From Charina bottae (Eukaryota; Chordata; Lepidosauria; Squamata; Charinaidae), in NCBI GenBank assembly GCA_023362775.1, contig JALMGJ010000012.1:20597501-20661500 (forward strand): a stretch of 64,000 nt of DNA, in the 5' to 3' direction. The position numbers and the translations under genes were made by a program. This document shows, in pieces, positions 24,779 through 40,350 of this stretch (its first letter is position 1; every line of letters begins with the position of its first letter). The notes beneath the pieces were generated by a model. The model saw nothing but the letters and a program-made list of their open reading frames with translations, searched no databases and had not been told where the DNA came from.

Positions 24779-25485
24779 TTATTTATTTATTTAATTTTTA
24801 TCCCGCCTTTACTATTTTCCCCACAACAGCAACCCTGTGAGGTGAGTTGGGCTGAGAGAGAGTGACTGGCCCAAGGCCACCCAGCCGGCTTTCATGCCTC
24901 AGGCGGGACTAGAACTCTCTTTCTCCTGGTTTGCCATTGGCTCCTTCCTAGGGCTGAGAGAGAGTGACTGGCCCAAGGCCACCCAGCCGGCTTTCATGCC
25001 TCAGGCGGGACTAGAACTCTCTTTCTCCTGGTTTGCCATTGGCTCCTTCCTAGGGCTGAGAGACAGGGACTGGCCCAAGGTCACCCAGCCGGCTTTCATG
25101 CCTCAGGCGGGACTAGAACTCTCTTTCTCCTGGTTTGCCATTGGCTCCTTCCTAGGGCTGAGAGAGAGTGACTGGCCCAAGGCCACCCAGCCGGCTTTCA
25201 TGCCTCAGGCGGGACTAGAACTCTCTTTCTCCTGGTTTGCCATTGGCTCCTTCCTAGGGCTGAGAGACAGGGACTGGCCCAAGGCCACCCAGCTGGCTTT
25301 CATGCCTCAGGCGGGACTAGAACTCTCTTTCTCCTGGTTTGCCATTGGCTCCTTCCTAGGGCTGAGAGACAGGGACTGGCCCAAGGTCACCCAGCCGGCT
25401 TTCATGCCCAAGGTGGGACTAGAACTCACAGACTCCTGCTTTCTAGCCCAGCTCCTTGACCACTAGACCAAACTGGATATATTTG
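24779..25485 (-). mobile_element. Chimeric SINE, tail type B, six head modules
   Basis: This is the longest array, with six modules. Neighbouring copies are nearly identical; differences are mostly GAGAGAGTGACTGG versus GAGACAGGGACTGG. The modules keep a 190-codon frame open, built on a 34-residue repeat beginning MPQAGLELSFSW. No start context, splice site or known domain supports a protein. Confidence 0.85.
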
Positions 25486-25671
25486 ACCTTTGCATAAAAA
25501 AGTCACAGGTTGTACATCTCCTGGTCTTTTTTTTTTTTTTTTTTTCAAGCTGCATTGAAAATGATTTTACACAGAAGTCTCTGTGACTACTCTGTTGAAA
25601 TCAAATTGCAACAGCAACAACAACAACAAATAACTTAGTAATCTGGTACCTATTTTGACATAGCCTTGTTG

Positions 25672-25790
25672 TATAAATATTTATTTATTTATTCAATTTC
25701 TATAGCCGCCCATCTCAACAAGTGACTCTGGGCAGCTTACAGCAATAAAAACCATAAAACAGTTAAAACAATTGCAATTAAAACACATAT
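25672..25790 (-). mobile_element. L2-like 3' end
   Basis: The plus strand shows (TATT)n, then GCCGCCCATCTCAACAAGTG, CTCTGGGCAGCTTACAGC, the reverse complement of a common squamate LINE 3' terminus. Confidence 0.65.
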
Positions 25791-27908
25791 GAGAGCAAAT
25801 TCTTGGTAAATCAGCCAATAAATGCTTAACTATTGTTGTTCTATGTAATATTGTTCCACTCCACAATCACAGTATAATGTTATAGTGACAATGCAGCTCA
25901 ACTGCCTTCTTCAGACATTTGCTTTAATATATGAGAGCTTGAATCTAGAGAAGAGGACTGTGCATGCTCTCTGACCTCCAGGCATTCATCTAGATCATGT
26001 GAAGGTCAACCGGGCAGCAATGGCTTGCACATGAATACAGCTTTCCTCAGGATCCCAATAAGTTCCCAGAACATGCCAAAAGATGTAGTTGCATTCAAGT
26101 ATATGTAAGTAAGAATGTCTCTTCAGTTCACCCACTGGACCCCTGGGATTCAAGGCCACTGGGTATGTCCCATTCTCTATTTGGAAAGAAGCTCTCCATT
26201 TGTACAACTGAATGCCAAGGAGGGCTACTATGTCAGGGTGAAAGTACAGCAACATCTATACTTTACCAAGAGTGCTATTTTATATCCTGTTCCTAATACT
26301 CTGTGTCCTATGCAGACTGTGAAAGGAAATCAGTACAGTATTGAGCATAGGGAAGCATCTTTTTATCTTTAATGACAGGCACATTTTCCAGTATGTTCAA
26401 TCCCTATAAAAGCTATATAATACAGGTATGGACATCTTGCATGACAAGTGTTGGCTTTAATAAATAAATTAATCTTTTGACTAGCCTTCGTGAACATATT
26501 ACACTAATAGAAATGTAATTCACAAGTAGCACTGTGATATTGTTGAGACATGACAAGTGAGAAACAAATCATGGCTCCAAACATGGATTTCTACTGGATA
26601 TGCAGCTTAGGATATTGTAGTCTGTATGGGTTTGATGGAAACCATCTACCTTCCAATACCTAAGTCTATTCTGCATGGATTCACCATGTTGCAGCAAGTT
26701 TAAATCAGCCTTGCATCCAAAGCTGCTCTCGGCTAGTATGCAATAGTATTATGAAGGTGTGTTGACGTAGCAAAAAGAGGTATTCTGATGATCTATGGCA
26801 TGGTGAGGACAGTTTTAACACAACTGCGTGGGAATAAACAAGATGAGCTGAGCTATTCCTGGGTTAGGATTATGAAGGTTTATCAGTATCTGTGTGCCTA
26901 TACCTGAATGTATAACTAGTACATTTAAATAATAGTTTATCGCACCCAGTGGCATGTCAACATAATTCTGTGTTGCTTCTTGAGAATCTTTCAATTGAGA
27001 ATTCCAGTAAAGGAATTAGGGGGAGAGTTTCTGTAGGTAAAATGTACTTTCCATCAGCAATCAGGCCTCTCCTTAGGTAAGAATGCTACTAAAAATTCTT
27101 ACTCTCCATGATAAGAAGGCTCCTGGAATGAGTTTTGTATATGTAGTACTTGGAAATATCTGGATTAGAACTTGCTTTTACACTTCTGTCTTTATTGGGG
27201 GTGGGTTATTTATTCTAATTCAAAATTGGGGAATGGGATACTACGACGTCTGTACCACTCTTGCTTCTTTCGTTACCAGACAAATTTTACTTGAGTTTGT
27301 TAACTACCTTGCGTGTGATTTTGAGCAGAAAGGAAGAAGATAAACTGAAATAATGAATGAATGAATGTTTAGTTTGAACACAGTGGAATGTGTCCAGACT
27401 GTCAGTGCCACTTGATTCACAGAATTCTTGTTTCCTGTCATTAAGGGCTGTTTCAAAACTATTCTCTCCTTTGCACTTTGTAACCGCAAAACTCCAGCAA
27501 AAGCAGCTGGTCCTTAATTAAATCTCTTCACAAAGGAAAACTTTCTCGCAAATTAATACCAGACTACGTAATATACATGAATAACAAACAAAAGGCAGAA
27601 GCTGGAGACGACTGGCCAAAATCAGTATGCCATAGTATAACAAACTGTTCAAAGTTCAAAAGGGTACCTCTTCTGTTGAGCAAGCACATTAAAAATTTAA
27701 ATATAAACACACAGAGTGAAATGTATACATGGCATGTTCTATAAAATACATAGTCCAAATTACACATTGAAAGTGAAGTATAGAAAGAAGGTCATGGAAA
27801 ACATCCAGTACAATTAAAGATATTAACCCCATATGTATTTTTGATTGTACAGAATGTTTTTTATATTACTAGTTTGTCTTTCTCTTGTTTTCATCAATAA
27901 TATACTTA

Positions 27909-31377
<3,469 letters not shown>

Positions 31378-31436
31378 TGGACCTGTAATAGCAGGATTCT
31401 GCAGTCTGGGGTCTTCCCACTGGGTAATTTTATTAT
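31378..31436 (-). CDS. NEDD4L: NEDD4L exon 9: second half of WW4
   Basis: This 59-nt exon starts with the last two bases of a split Asn codon and encodes NKITQWEDPRLQNPAITGP. It supplies the second WW4 tryptophan and closing proline. Acceptor AATTTTCAG, donor GTAAGT. It is separated from exon 8 by the 6.4-kb intron that carries the Penelope-like palindrome. Confidence 0.96.
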
Positions 31437-33010
31437 CTGAAAATTAAACAAGAAAAATTGCAACACGAGTTCTTTCCTCGCATTCCATTTTTAAAACAAA
31501 AACAACCACAACAAAACAACAACAACAGTAGATGCTCAGGTACCATTGAAGTAAAAAGGACTTTATAAATGAAAGGATCATTTTAAACAGCAGCAAGGAG
31601 CAGTCAACTTTCTTTTGGTTTTATCTAGCTCTCTGAATCCCATGTAAACTGACTCTATAATGCAAAGATTCCATTCTAACAATGGGCAAAGTATTTTGAA
31701 TTTAACCATTAAAACCAGCTGTTCTGAGCTTGAAACAGCTGTCTGATGCTCAAAATGTTTCCAAAGTGGTTGGGGGGGGGGGAGGAACCCACTATCAATC
31801 TGAAACAATTGCTTTGTACTTGGAAATTTTGAAATCCGAATGGTTTGAATTCAAAATATTTTGCATTTGGATGGCACATACTTTAATGTGATCCACTTAA
31901 AGGAAAATATTTGAGTACACTGGATGCAGCGTGATTGCAATAAATTTATTACATATATTATGTAATGTATTTGCAATCCCTAACCAGCACTTTGAATGGA
32001 CTTTATGTCTGGGGATGTGGCAGTTCTAGTACAACACATGGGGGGAGGGTGGGTGCCAGTTTGGGGAAAGCTGACTTGAGTGTTCCAATCAAGCTTCTGT
32101 ATAACATAGTCCTTTAAGAAACATTTAAGTCCTTTTCTTAAAGGTTGATTCCACCTTTTGGCTTCCTTTTGCTTCTCTTTCCAATTTTAGTTCTAGTTAG
32201 GCTCCATCCAGATACCTCTAGAACATATTGATTTGCCTGCAATTAGGGAAAAGATTTCCTTGTTCTGAAATTACAGAGAGCAGAGCAAGGTTAGGAATTT
32301 AAAGACTGCAATAAAGAAGTAACTTAAGGCAATCTGGAAAAAGATCTTCCCTGAATAATTTGTCATTCATTTAGAGCCCCCCATATATTCATAACAACAA
32401 CAATTTCTAACAGTTTTATTTAAAAAAAAACAGAGCATTTTATGATGGTAAAAGATTAAGCAGAGGAATGAACTGCTGTGCATGCTTTGATGAACTGGGG
32501 AAGCACCGAAGCTGGTACTCAAATCATATGATTGGTTTTCTCCAGATAGGAGAACCACTGTGGAATTCTGGGCATCTAATACAAAACTTCTTTCCACAGT
32601 TACTTGCCAAATGTATGTATGAATGTTGCTGACTTCTAATTGCTGGTGATCTGGCAAGATCTAATTGAATTTTTGAGAAAACAGACTCTGCTATTTTTCA
32701 TTCCCTAGTTATAATAGAAGCTATTTTGTTTGTTTTATACCTTTTGGTATCCTCTATTTCACTCTGTGCTTAACATCTTTTAATAAGGAACAACCAACCT
32801 TCTCCCGTACAAATAATTTAATGCCTGATGCTCACACAGTATTTGTATTAACTCAATTTCTACATGTTAAGCCTTGCTGCCTAGAAGACAGCCTTACCCT
32901 TGGCCCTTTCTTTCCTTTATCCTCACATTCTCCTCTTCCAGTGAGGGAGGGAGGAAGGAAAGAAGGAAGGATATTGTTCCTCCAACTACCAAGAAAGGTT
33001 AATTGGACAT

Positions 33011-33593
33011 ATGTCTATGAAGGTTCTCAGTCATCCAGGTGGAATTGTCTGTAGCTTGAATCATGTCAACTGGATTTCTATTTTCTCAGTGGAAACGTTT
33101 CGCTCCTTATCCAAGGAGCTTCTTCAGTCTGAGCAAAGTTAGTAAGGGAATCCTAAATATGTTTCTAGGTAGCTGTGTGACCTTACACCTGGGGCTAGGT
33201 CATGGTTATATTGAGATGTTATTTTAAGTCCTTTTATCATCTAAAGGAGGATCGTTAAGATCACCATGCTGCTGTTGAGCTTGTGAAATGGTCTTAATCT
33301 TCCTAGGCTTCTTCCTCCCTGCTTTGTCTTCTGTGCCTAGGAAGATTAAGACCATTTCACAAGCTCAACAGCAGCATGGTGATCTTAACGATCCTCCTTT
33401 AGATGATAAAAGGACTTAAAATAACATCTCAATATAACCATGACCTAGCCCCAGGTGTAAGGTCACACAGCTACCTAGAAACATATTTAGGATTCCCTTA
33501 CTAACTTTGCTCAGACTGAAGAAGCTCCTTGGATAAGGAGCGAAACGTTTCCACTGAGAAAATAGAAATCCAGTTGACATGATTCAAGCTACA
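33011..33593. mobile_element. Penelope-like inverted pair: perfect 258-bp palindrome with TSD
   Basis: The arms 33050-33307 and 33336-33593 are reverse complements with no mismatch I can find, around a 28-nt spacer. Each arm carries CTGAAGA, a perfect 7-bp stem (GCTCCTT/AAGGAGC, GGAT loop) and GAAA: plus strand 33516-33545, minus strand 33127-33098. A 39-nt extension (33011-33049) is present on the left only; its complement reads ACCTGGATGACTGAGAACC. The 13-bp duplication GTTAATTGGACAT flanks the whole (32998-33010, 33594-33606). Confidence 0.8.
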
Positions 33594-33876
33594 GTTAATT
33601 GGACATGTACCTTCTTACTAAATAGAATTTGGTTAAGGTGCAGAGGTGTGGAAAGGGAATACTGTCATTTATCCTTACTTTTCCCTACGTAGTCTAATTC
33701 AAAATTCTTATTTCACAAAATAGATTGTAGATTTTCTTAGTACAATCTTTTTTCTTAGGAAACAAGCTTTTGGGCAGCACCCACAAACAAGGAAAAAAAA
33801 ACCACACGACTTGTCCATAATGCATAACATTGATATGGATTCCTAAGTACAAACTGCATTTTTCCAGGAAAAGGCA

Positions 33877-34140
33877 CAGCACAACATTACAACACTCTGA
33901 TGACATTCAGGAAGCTATTAAGGACCTGGCTATTCTCCCAGGCTTCGGGGGAGAGTGGAGGTTGAGCCTCTGCCGGGTGTGTTCTTTTGGTTACAAGTTG
34001 TGTTGGGGATGCTCATGCTTTCTTTCTGCCTTTTGTGATTTTTTAAAAAAACCTTTTTAATTGTAAGCCACCCAGAGTTGTTGGGAATTGGGCAGCCTAT
34101 AAATTGTATGTACTGTAGGTATGAATAAATAAATAAAAAA
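33877..34140 (+). mobile_element. L2-like 3' fragment
   Basis: It has a decayed ORF2 end (AIKDLAILPGFGGEW) and the tail GTAAGCCACCCAGAGTTGTT, GGGCAGCCTATAAATTG, with (AATA)n. Confidence 0.7.
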
Positions 34141-34960
34141 CAAAACAAAATAGCACTATTGTAATCTTGTGCTGTATGACTGTGGCTATATTCCCTTCCC
34201 AAAGTTCTCAAGACAGCTGCAAATATTAGTAAAGCCTAGAAACCTGTTCTACACTGATGAGCTTTTAAACTTTCCTTTGTCAGAGGAGAACTATGAATGG
34301 TTCCCATTGATGACACCCCACTCCGCTTTGCTAATTGGCGAAGTGGTTTAGAAGAAGTGTTGTTTGGGTATGATGCAATCAAGAATGCTTTAAACTGATT
34401 TTTTAAAAAACAGGCAGCTATAATGGTTATCAAGAAAAACTCCAACATTCACAGTCTAAAAATACCTTTACTTTGGCCCTACTAAATGAATTTCCCAGGT
34501 GTAGCTGTTGGGAATTTAAAGTTAAATAAATATAATTAAGATTTCGCTCAAATTTTCAAGTGTGTGCAATTGAATGTATTTATTTGCTAGATTTATATCC
34601 CATCTGTCCTTTGGGAGCTTAAGACACCACCTTCAATTATTCCACATCAAACCAACCCTGTATGGTAGGTTGAGCTGAGTGATAGCAGTGATCCAAAGTT
34701 ACCCAAAAGAGACAGATTACAAGTACCTTATCAATTAACAATTGTAATGTGTTAAAAACCCATTGTGTTTGTTGAGACCTTCTGAGATTGCCTGAAAGCT
34801 TTAGATGTATGCAAGCTCAACAATTTCTCACTTGATGGGGTTGTTAAAGACCCACTTTTCTAAAACAGTCACTGTTTTAGATAAACAGTCACTGTTTTAG
34901 ATAAACAGTGTTTTGTGTTTTTAGAAAAAACAGTATTGTTTAGTGATTTTTTTACTGTTT

Positions 34961-35045
34961 TGTGACTGTGGTATCATCACTTTGGCAGATGGGCTCAGAA
35001 GATCTCAACCAGTCTTGGAATTTAGAGCTGGTGTTTTTCCAGTTG
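34961..35045 (+). repeat. Unnamed dispersed repeat, copy 1
   Basis: GTGACTGTGGTATCATCACT and GATGGGCTCAGAAGATCTCA through GAGCTGGTGTTTTTCC match, on the opposite strand, 58574-58655 with a handful of differences. The family is unknown to me. Confidence 0.7.
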
Positions 35046-35048
35046 GGT

Positions 35049-35390
35049 TATGATACTCTCAAAGCTAATTTAAAAATATTTAATATCAGCATTGAGAACT
35101 GGGAAGCCCTAACTCATGAGCGTTTCAATTGGAGGTCAGCCTTTATTAAAGGCGCTACGGACTTTGAAGAAGCACGAGTACAGGGCGAAAGGGAGAAACG
35201 AGCTAAGAGGAAGGCACGTCAAGCAAACCCTCATCGTGACCGTCTTCCACCTGGAAACCTATGCCCTCATTATGGGAGGTTGTGTGGATCCAGAATTGGC
35301 CTTTACAGCCACTTACGGATCCACTGTTAAGATTTTACCCCTGGAAGACAATCTTACTCGGCTACGAGTGATCGCCAAGAAGAAAGAATG
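35049..35390 (+). pseudogene. Non-LTR retrotransposon ORF C-terminal remnant with zinc-knuckle-like end
   Basis: The frame reads ERFNWRSAFIKGATDFEEAR, a basic run EREKRAKRKARQANP, and a finger-like end LCPHYGRLCGSRIGLYSHLR then IHC. The first finger cysteine pair appears mutated (CPHY for CPHC). Similar tails end reverse-transcriptase polyproteins in many animals. I cannot assign the clade. A frame change near 35250 opens a second frame. Confidence 0.5.
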
Positions 35391-35489
35391 ATTTGCAACT
35401 GCAAAACCAACCTGTCTCCCCTCCTTGCCCTCCCACGGCCACCCTGCTGCTTCATCCCAATTGAAATCCTAGACCAGTCTAGCCACTCT

Positions 35490-35625
35490 ATGATGAAGAT
35501 CTGATGAAGTGAGCGGCAGCTCGTGAAAGCTGATGCCTTTTACTAAAATGTGTTAATTGGAAAAGGTGCTACCAGACTCCTCCTGATTATTTGCTACCAT
35601 AGACTAACACAGCTCTCCTCATACA
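35490..35625 (+). mobile_element. Penelope-like 3' fragment with hammerhead-like core
   Basis: CTGATGA (35501-35507) is followed by GTGAGC, a GGCA loop, GCTCGT (a 6-bp stem with wobbles) and GAAA (35525-35528). Downstream text (GGTGCTACCAGACTCCTCC, CATAGACTAACACAGCTCTC) matches a reptile repeat I recall as Penelope-related. Confidence 0.5.
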
Positions 35626-35724
35626 ATGCCAAAGTTAGACTTGAGCCTGTGTCTTCCCAGTACTAGCCCAACATCTTAAACCCAGGTCCTCTCGTTAACA
35701 AGTAGCTCAAAAGAACAATCTGCT

Positions 35725-36255
35725 CCAGTCCTTGTGACAGAAATGCTGGTTTTGACCTATAAAGCCCTACGTGGCTTGGCACCTACAGGGCTAACTTTTC
35801 CAGCCAGAATTGGAAGTGCTGGGAAAAGCTGTTTTCCTTCCCGGGAAAGCTATTAATCATTCCCCATTTCCATGAAGTGAGGGGAGCTGAGGCCAGGAAG
35901 AGTTCTACTGCTGCTCTGGCCCTATGGATAGTCTCCCCCCAGAAATGGTCCTTCCCTGATGGGATTCCAGAAAATGCTACAAATGTTTAATGCGCAATTG
36001 CTGCCATTGTTTTCCTGGGATTGTTTATGTGTTGAGGTTATTTGGTTTGGAATATCCTGAGGAGTGAAGGCTCTATTCAAGCTGGAGTAGTTTATTTTAA
36101 CATACATTTACTTTTATTGTGACATTTTAAATTTTAATGTTTTCTTACGTTTTCATTATTGTATTTATAATGTTTTCTCGTGTTTTTATTACTGTAAACC
36201 TCCAGGAATCCATGGCTGATTCGGTGGGTTATATAAATGTGATTAATAAAACAAA
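35725..36255 (+). mobile_element. L2 degenerate 3' fragment
   Basis: LTYKALRGLAP-like text (GACCTATAAAGCCCTACGTG) is followed by a decayed body and the tail GTAAACCTCCAGGAATCCAT, GGTTATATAAATGTGATTAA. Confidence 0.7.
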
Positions 36256-37823
36256 TTCATTGAAATAAAATAAAATCTGAATCTAGCAGTGAAGCTGGCA
36301 TGGCCATCAGACTTATTGTGCAAGAGAAACAGATGCACCAAGCAAGGCGAGAGACATATAAGGTTGCATGACTGCAGTGCTTCAACCAAGCCGGTTCTAA
36401 GACACTTTTAATTGCAAACAGGGCAGAGATTCGCTGAGCTGTGCCTGATTTTACTCTGCTCCCTTTGCAGCAGCAGAAAAAATATCTACTGATACTGCTG
36501 CAACAAAAGACAAGGCCTTACAATTGATGGTAACAGAATAGAAATGCTTAATATGCAGTGCGCCCACTTCTGTGCCAGTGCAAGATTTAAAAAAAGGAGA
36601 TCTACTATTCTGAGGCTGGTAACAGACAGACCTGTTTTGGCCTGGAGTAACAGACATTTGGGGAAGCAGAACTATTTAAGAAGAAAAGGAAGGTCGACAA
36701 CAGAAAAGGTAGATCCGAACTACTGTCATTTCTGTCTTCCAAAAGTAGTAATAAACAGAGAATTGGTCACATAGCATTTAGGCATTTCTTAGCTAATTCT
36801 GTAACAATTCTCTATTGTTACCAGAGCTTAATCTGGTTCCAAATATCGACTCCATTCTTTATTTTAAAGAATATGATTCTACTTAAAATCTATTCATGCA
36901 TTTTCAAGATTCAGAAGCTACTTTATACAGGCAATCTTTTTAAATAAATAACTTAAAATATTATGCAATTAAGTATCATGGTTAATTGATGGATATTCAA
37001 AGACAACAGAGATGACAACACTGGTGCAATACTTTTAAAAGGTTAATTTTTCAAGTTTCATACAGCTGCTTTCCTTTCACATTCTAGCTCAAGAAGATGT
37101 TGAACAATTAATAGGTATTTATGAAGATTTTAAAAAATCACAAACATTCCCAGCTGAAGAACAATTATTTCTGTTGCCACTTGAAAATCAAAACACAACA
37201 AAGATCCACACACTTGTTCAGAAGTGCTGTAATAGGACATATCTACAATGAAACGCCATTTAGACCAGGACTTCAAGGAACAAAAGTGGATAGAGATTAA
37301 CAGGGTGGGTGCAAACTAACATGCCACAAATAGAAAATAAGGTCAGAACTAGCGTTGCCCCAAGACCTTCTTTAATTAATTTGTGAGGGGAAAGATTCTA
37401 TTAAAATTTCTTCTACTACTTATGTATATACAGACTCATGGCTACATCATTTGTTTTTTCTCATCTTATTTTCTATTCCTAGAGTGTGCTTCCATTTATT
37501 AATAAGTGCATATAAGCCATGGGATCCATCCACAACACCAAAGAGAAAAAATAAAAGAAAATCCAAAAAATTCAACAAAAACAACCACAAAGAAGAAATG
37601 TTAATGCTTCACAAGATCAAATAGGGACAAAGCTTGATGAGCCAATTAAAGCAAGCTTTTGGTGAATTGTACAGTACCGTAAGAGGGCACTAAGTCTCGG
37701 GTATGAATCTCGCCACATAGCAACACCTGGCTTCCTAAATGAAGAGTAAAATTACAAAGCTTTCACTTCAATAATGATTACCTCCCTTCATCTATTTGCT
37801 GTAGAACCTGCATGCCTACTTAC

Positions 37824-37878
37824 TATGATCTATATAAAATGTTCTTCCATCCAAATGAATCCTTTCCTCCCAACCAGG
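37824..37878 (-). CDS. NEDD4L: NEDD4L exon 8: first half of WW4
   Basis: This 55-nt exon encodes PGWEERIHLDGRTFYIDH plus one base of the next codon. It supplies the first WW4 tryptophan and the FYIDH strand. Acceptor AATTACAG, donor GTAAGT. It enters in phase 0 and leaves in phase 1. It is too short for ordinary ORF detection and was found by translating the minus strand between known exons. Confidence 0.96.
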
Positions 37879-38762
37879 CTGTAATTAAAAAAACAACAAA
37901 AACAACATCAGAAGCAGAGTTAATATTTATTGCTGCATTATGTTCAAACACTTCTTTTAAAACAGGCACATGGTTTCATTTATTCTCCCTCTCCTTCTAA
38001 AGGATGTTTCATGCATTATACCCTTAAATTGAAATTGTAGAGTTCACCAATAGGCCCTGATCCATGCTTGGCACAGGCAAATTCTTTGCAAATGCTGCCT
38101 TCGGATATTGAATAGGAAGAAAACGGATTCCACAGAACTCCATGGTGATTTGCCTCTTCTAGTAAACAGAGATTGTTGTAATTTTTTAGTCAATCCCCTG
38201 ACTGATGGTGCCACTGAAACTCGCCCCCCAAATCCCATAGCATATGTAGAACACATAGGGAAGGGAAGGGAAGGGAAGGGAAATTACTCTTGAACTAGTC
38301 CAGACGCAGCAACCTTTTCAGGTGGTGGTCACCTCTATGCAGTCTTGTACGTTGTTACCAAATCTCTCCTGAACCAAATTTATGCATTAAAAATAAATAA
38401 ATAGGTGGGTATAATTAAAAGAAAAGAAAGGTAGCCAAAATATCATGAAGTCTAACATAAGGACATAGAGATCTTATGAAAATTGGCTACCTTGTGCATT
38501 TTTTACCACTTTAATTAATTAATTTTATAATGTTGGAGGTCAGGTAATAAAACATTACCAACCCTTGAGCTACCTCTTTCCAAGAAATATTATATCACTT
38601 TGCTTCTCCAGGAACCTATACAATCTCAAAAAGACAAGAGAGAAAGTGTATCTTCCTCCTTCTACATCAGGAGTAGAGACGAGATGGCTTCTATTTCATT
38701 AAAAATATATATTTTTTTAAAAAGAAGATAATATACTGTATGAATGAATGAATGAATGAATG

Positions 38763-38995
38763 ACAGCCAGTTTGGTGTAGTGATTAAGGCATTAGACTAA
38801 AAACCGGGAAACTGTGAGTTCTAGTCCTGCCTTAGGCACAAAGCCAGCTGGGTGACCTTGGGCCAGTCACTTTCTCTCAGCCCTAGGAAGGAGGCAATGG
38901 CAAACCACTTCTGAAAAACCTTGCCAAGAAAACTGCAGGGACTTGTCCAGGCAGTCTCCGAGAATCAGACATGATTTAACAGATAAAATACACAA
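38763..38995 (+). mobile_element. tRNA/MIR-like SINE, tail type A
   Basis: The head is CAGCCAGTTTGGTGTAGTG, the body GGGTGACCTTGGGCCAGTC, and the tail CCAAGAAAACTGCAGGGACT then GAATCAGACATGATTTAAC. It contains GGCAATGGCAAACCACTTC, the site of the module joint in the chimeric SINEs. Confidence 0.82.
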
Positions 38996-39039
38996 ACACG
39001 GGGTATGTATGTATGTAAGTGTGTATGTGTGTGTGTAAT

Positions 39040-39229
<190 letters not shown>

Positions 39230-39974
39230 AATGAATGAGATGGCTTCTATTTCACAAGCTATGCAGAAAGGGCCAAAAGTACAGTTGCTGCTGCTTCCAA
39301 ATCCCATCTGTTCCCACACTCTAACTTTCTTTAAAAAATAAAATAAAATAATTTCTTTCCCTCTCATTAACATTTTGCAGGAGGGAAGAGTAGGAAGCCA
39401 CTCCTGCCTTTTTCAGAAAAAATCCAACTTGTTGGATGAAAGCTTCCAGAGATAAGAAGATGATACCTTGGCAACTTTTTGCAAGAATTCAATTCTGTTT
39501 GGGAAGGACACCACTTTTTCCCTTTCTCCATGGGGAGAAAAAGAAAAGAAATGGTGTCACTCCCACATAGAATTTTTTTGCAAGAAGTTGCCAATGTATC
39601 TTCTTCCTATCTACTCACACTGGGGTACAGTACTTGTGAAGACCCTGTTGGTTGTGTTTTTTGGTATATGGGATGTGGTTACCTGGATGTGTAGGATTTT
39701 CTCTTTACTGTTTTCTATGTTTAATTGTTAGCTGTTCAGAGTCATTCTGGAATTGGGTGACTTCTAAATCTAAAAAATACCAGCAACAATAATATTGCCG
39801 AAAATTAAAAAAAAAAAAAAAGACCAGACACATGCCCAGAAAAAATATAATGGAATGGTTAATGAACTACTACTCCTTTTCTCCAACAAGGACAGGACAT
39901 ACAAGGATTGGGACAATTCCTTCCCATTGTGTTTTTTGCAAGAGGGAGCAGCAAGGCACTGACTTTCAGTAGAG

Positions 39975-40350
39975 CAGGGCTTTCCAAAGTTTTCCCGTGA
40001 CGACACACCAACCGCTGTTGGTGTGTCGCCGCGGGAAAACCCGGAAGTGCTGCCGTTGCGGCAGCGCACAAAAACCCGGAAGCGCTGCTGCTGCTTTCGG
40101 TTTTTACGCACCGCCGTGGCTGCGGCACTTTCGGATTTTCGTGTGTTGCCGCGGGAAAACCTGGAAGCGCCGCCGTGACTGCGGCGCTTTCGGATTTTTG
40201 CACGCCGCCATTGGTGTGTTGCCGCGGGAAAAATGGGAAGCACTGATGGCCCGGTGGCGCGCCATCAGCGCTTCCGGGTTTTGACGCGACACATCTGGGC
40301 CCCGCAGGCGACACACTTTTGTGTCGCGACACACAGTTTGGAAAGCTCTG
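39975..40350. mobile_element. GC-rich hAT-type element with perfect TSD
   Basis: Inverted ends CAGGGCTTTCCAAA and TTTGGAAAGCTCTG are flanked by CAGTAGAG on both sides (39967-39974, 40351-40358). The core repeats GCCGCGGGAAAACCCGGAAG-like units. Long open frames here on both strands come from GC richness. Confidence 0.85.

Larger units (their letters stand above)
31437..37823 (-). other. Intron 8
   Basis: It contains the Penelope-like palindrome (33011-33593), L2 fragments (33877-34140, 35725-36255), a retroelement ORF tail (35049-35390) and a second ribozyme-like core (35501-35528). From 31500-32940 and 36300-37800 I see nothing recognisable. Confidence 0.85.

Noticed and set aside
24894..25466. 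190-codon open frame built of a 34-residue repeat, and similar frames at 16296-16728 and 23048-23498
   Set aside because: The frames follow from a 102-bp SINE module divisible by three and are open on either strand at different loci. No domain, start context or splice sites.
27083..27343. 86-codon hydrophobic plus-strand frame
   Set aside because: No signal or family resemblance; AT-rich intron background produces such frames.
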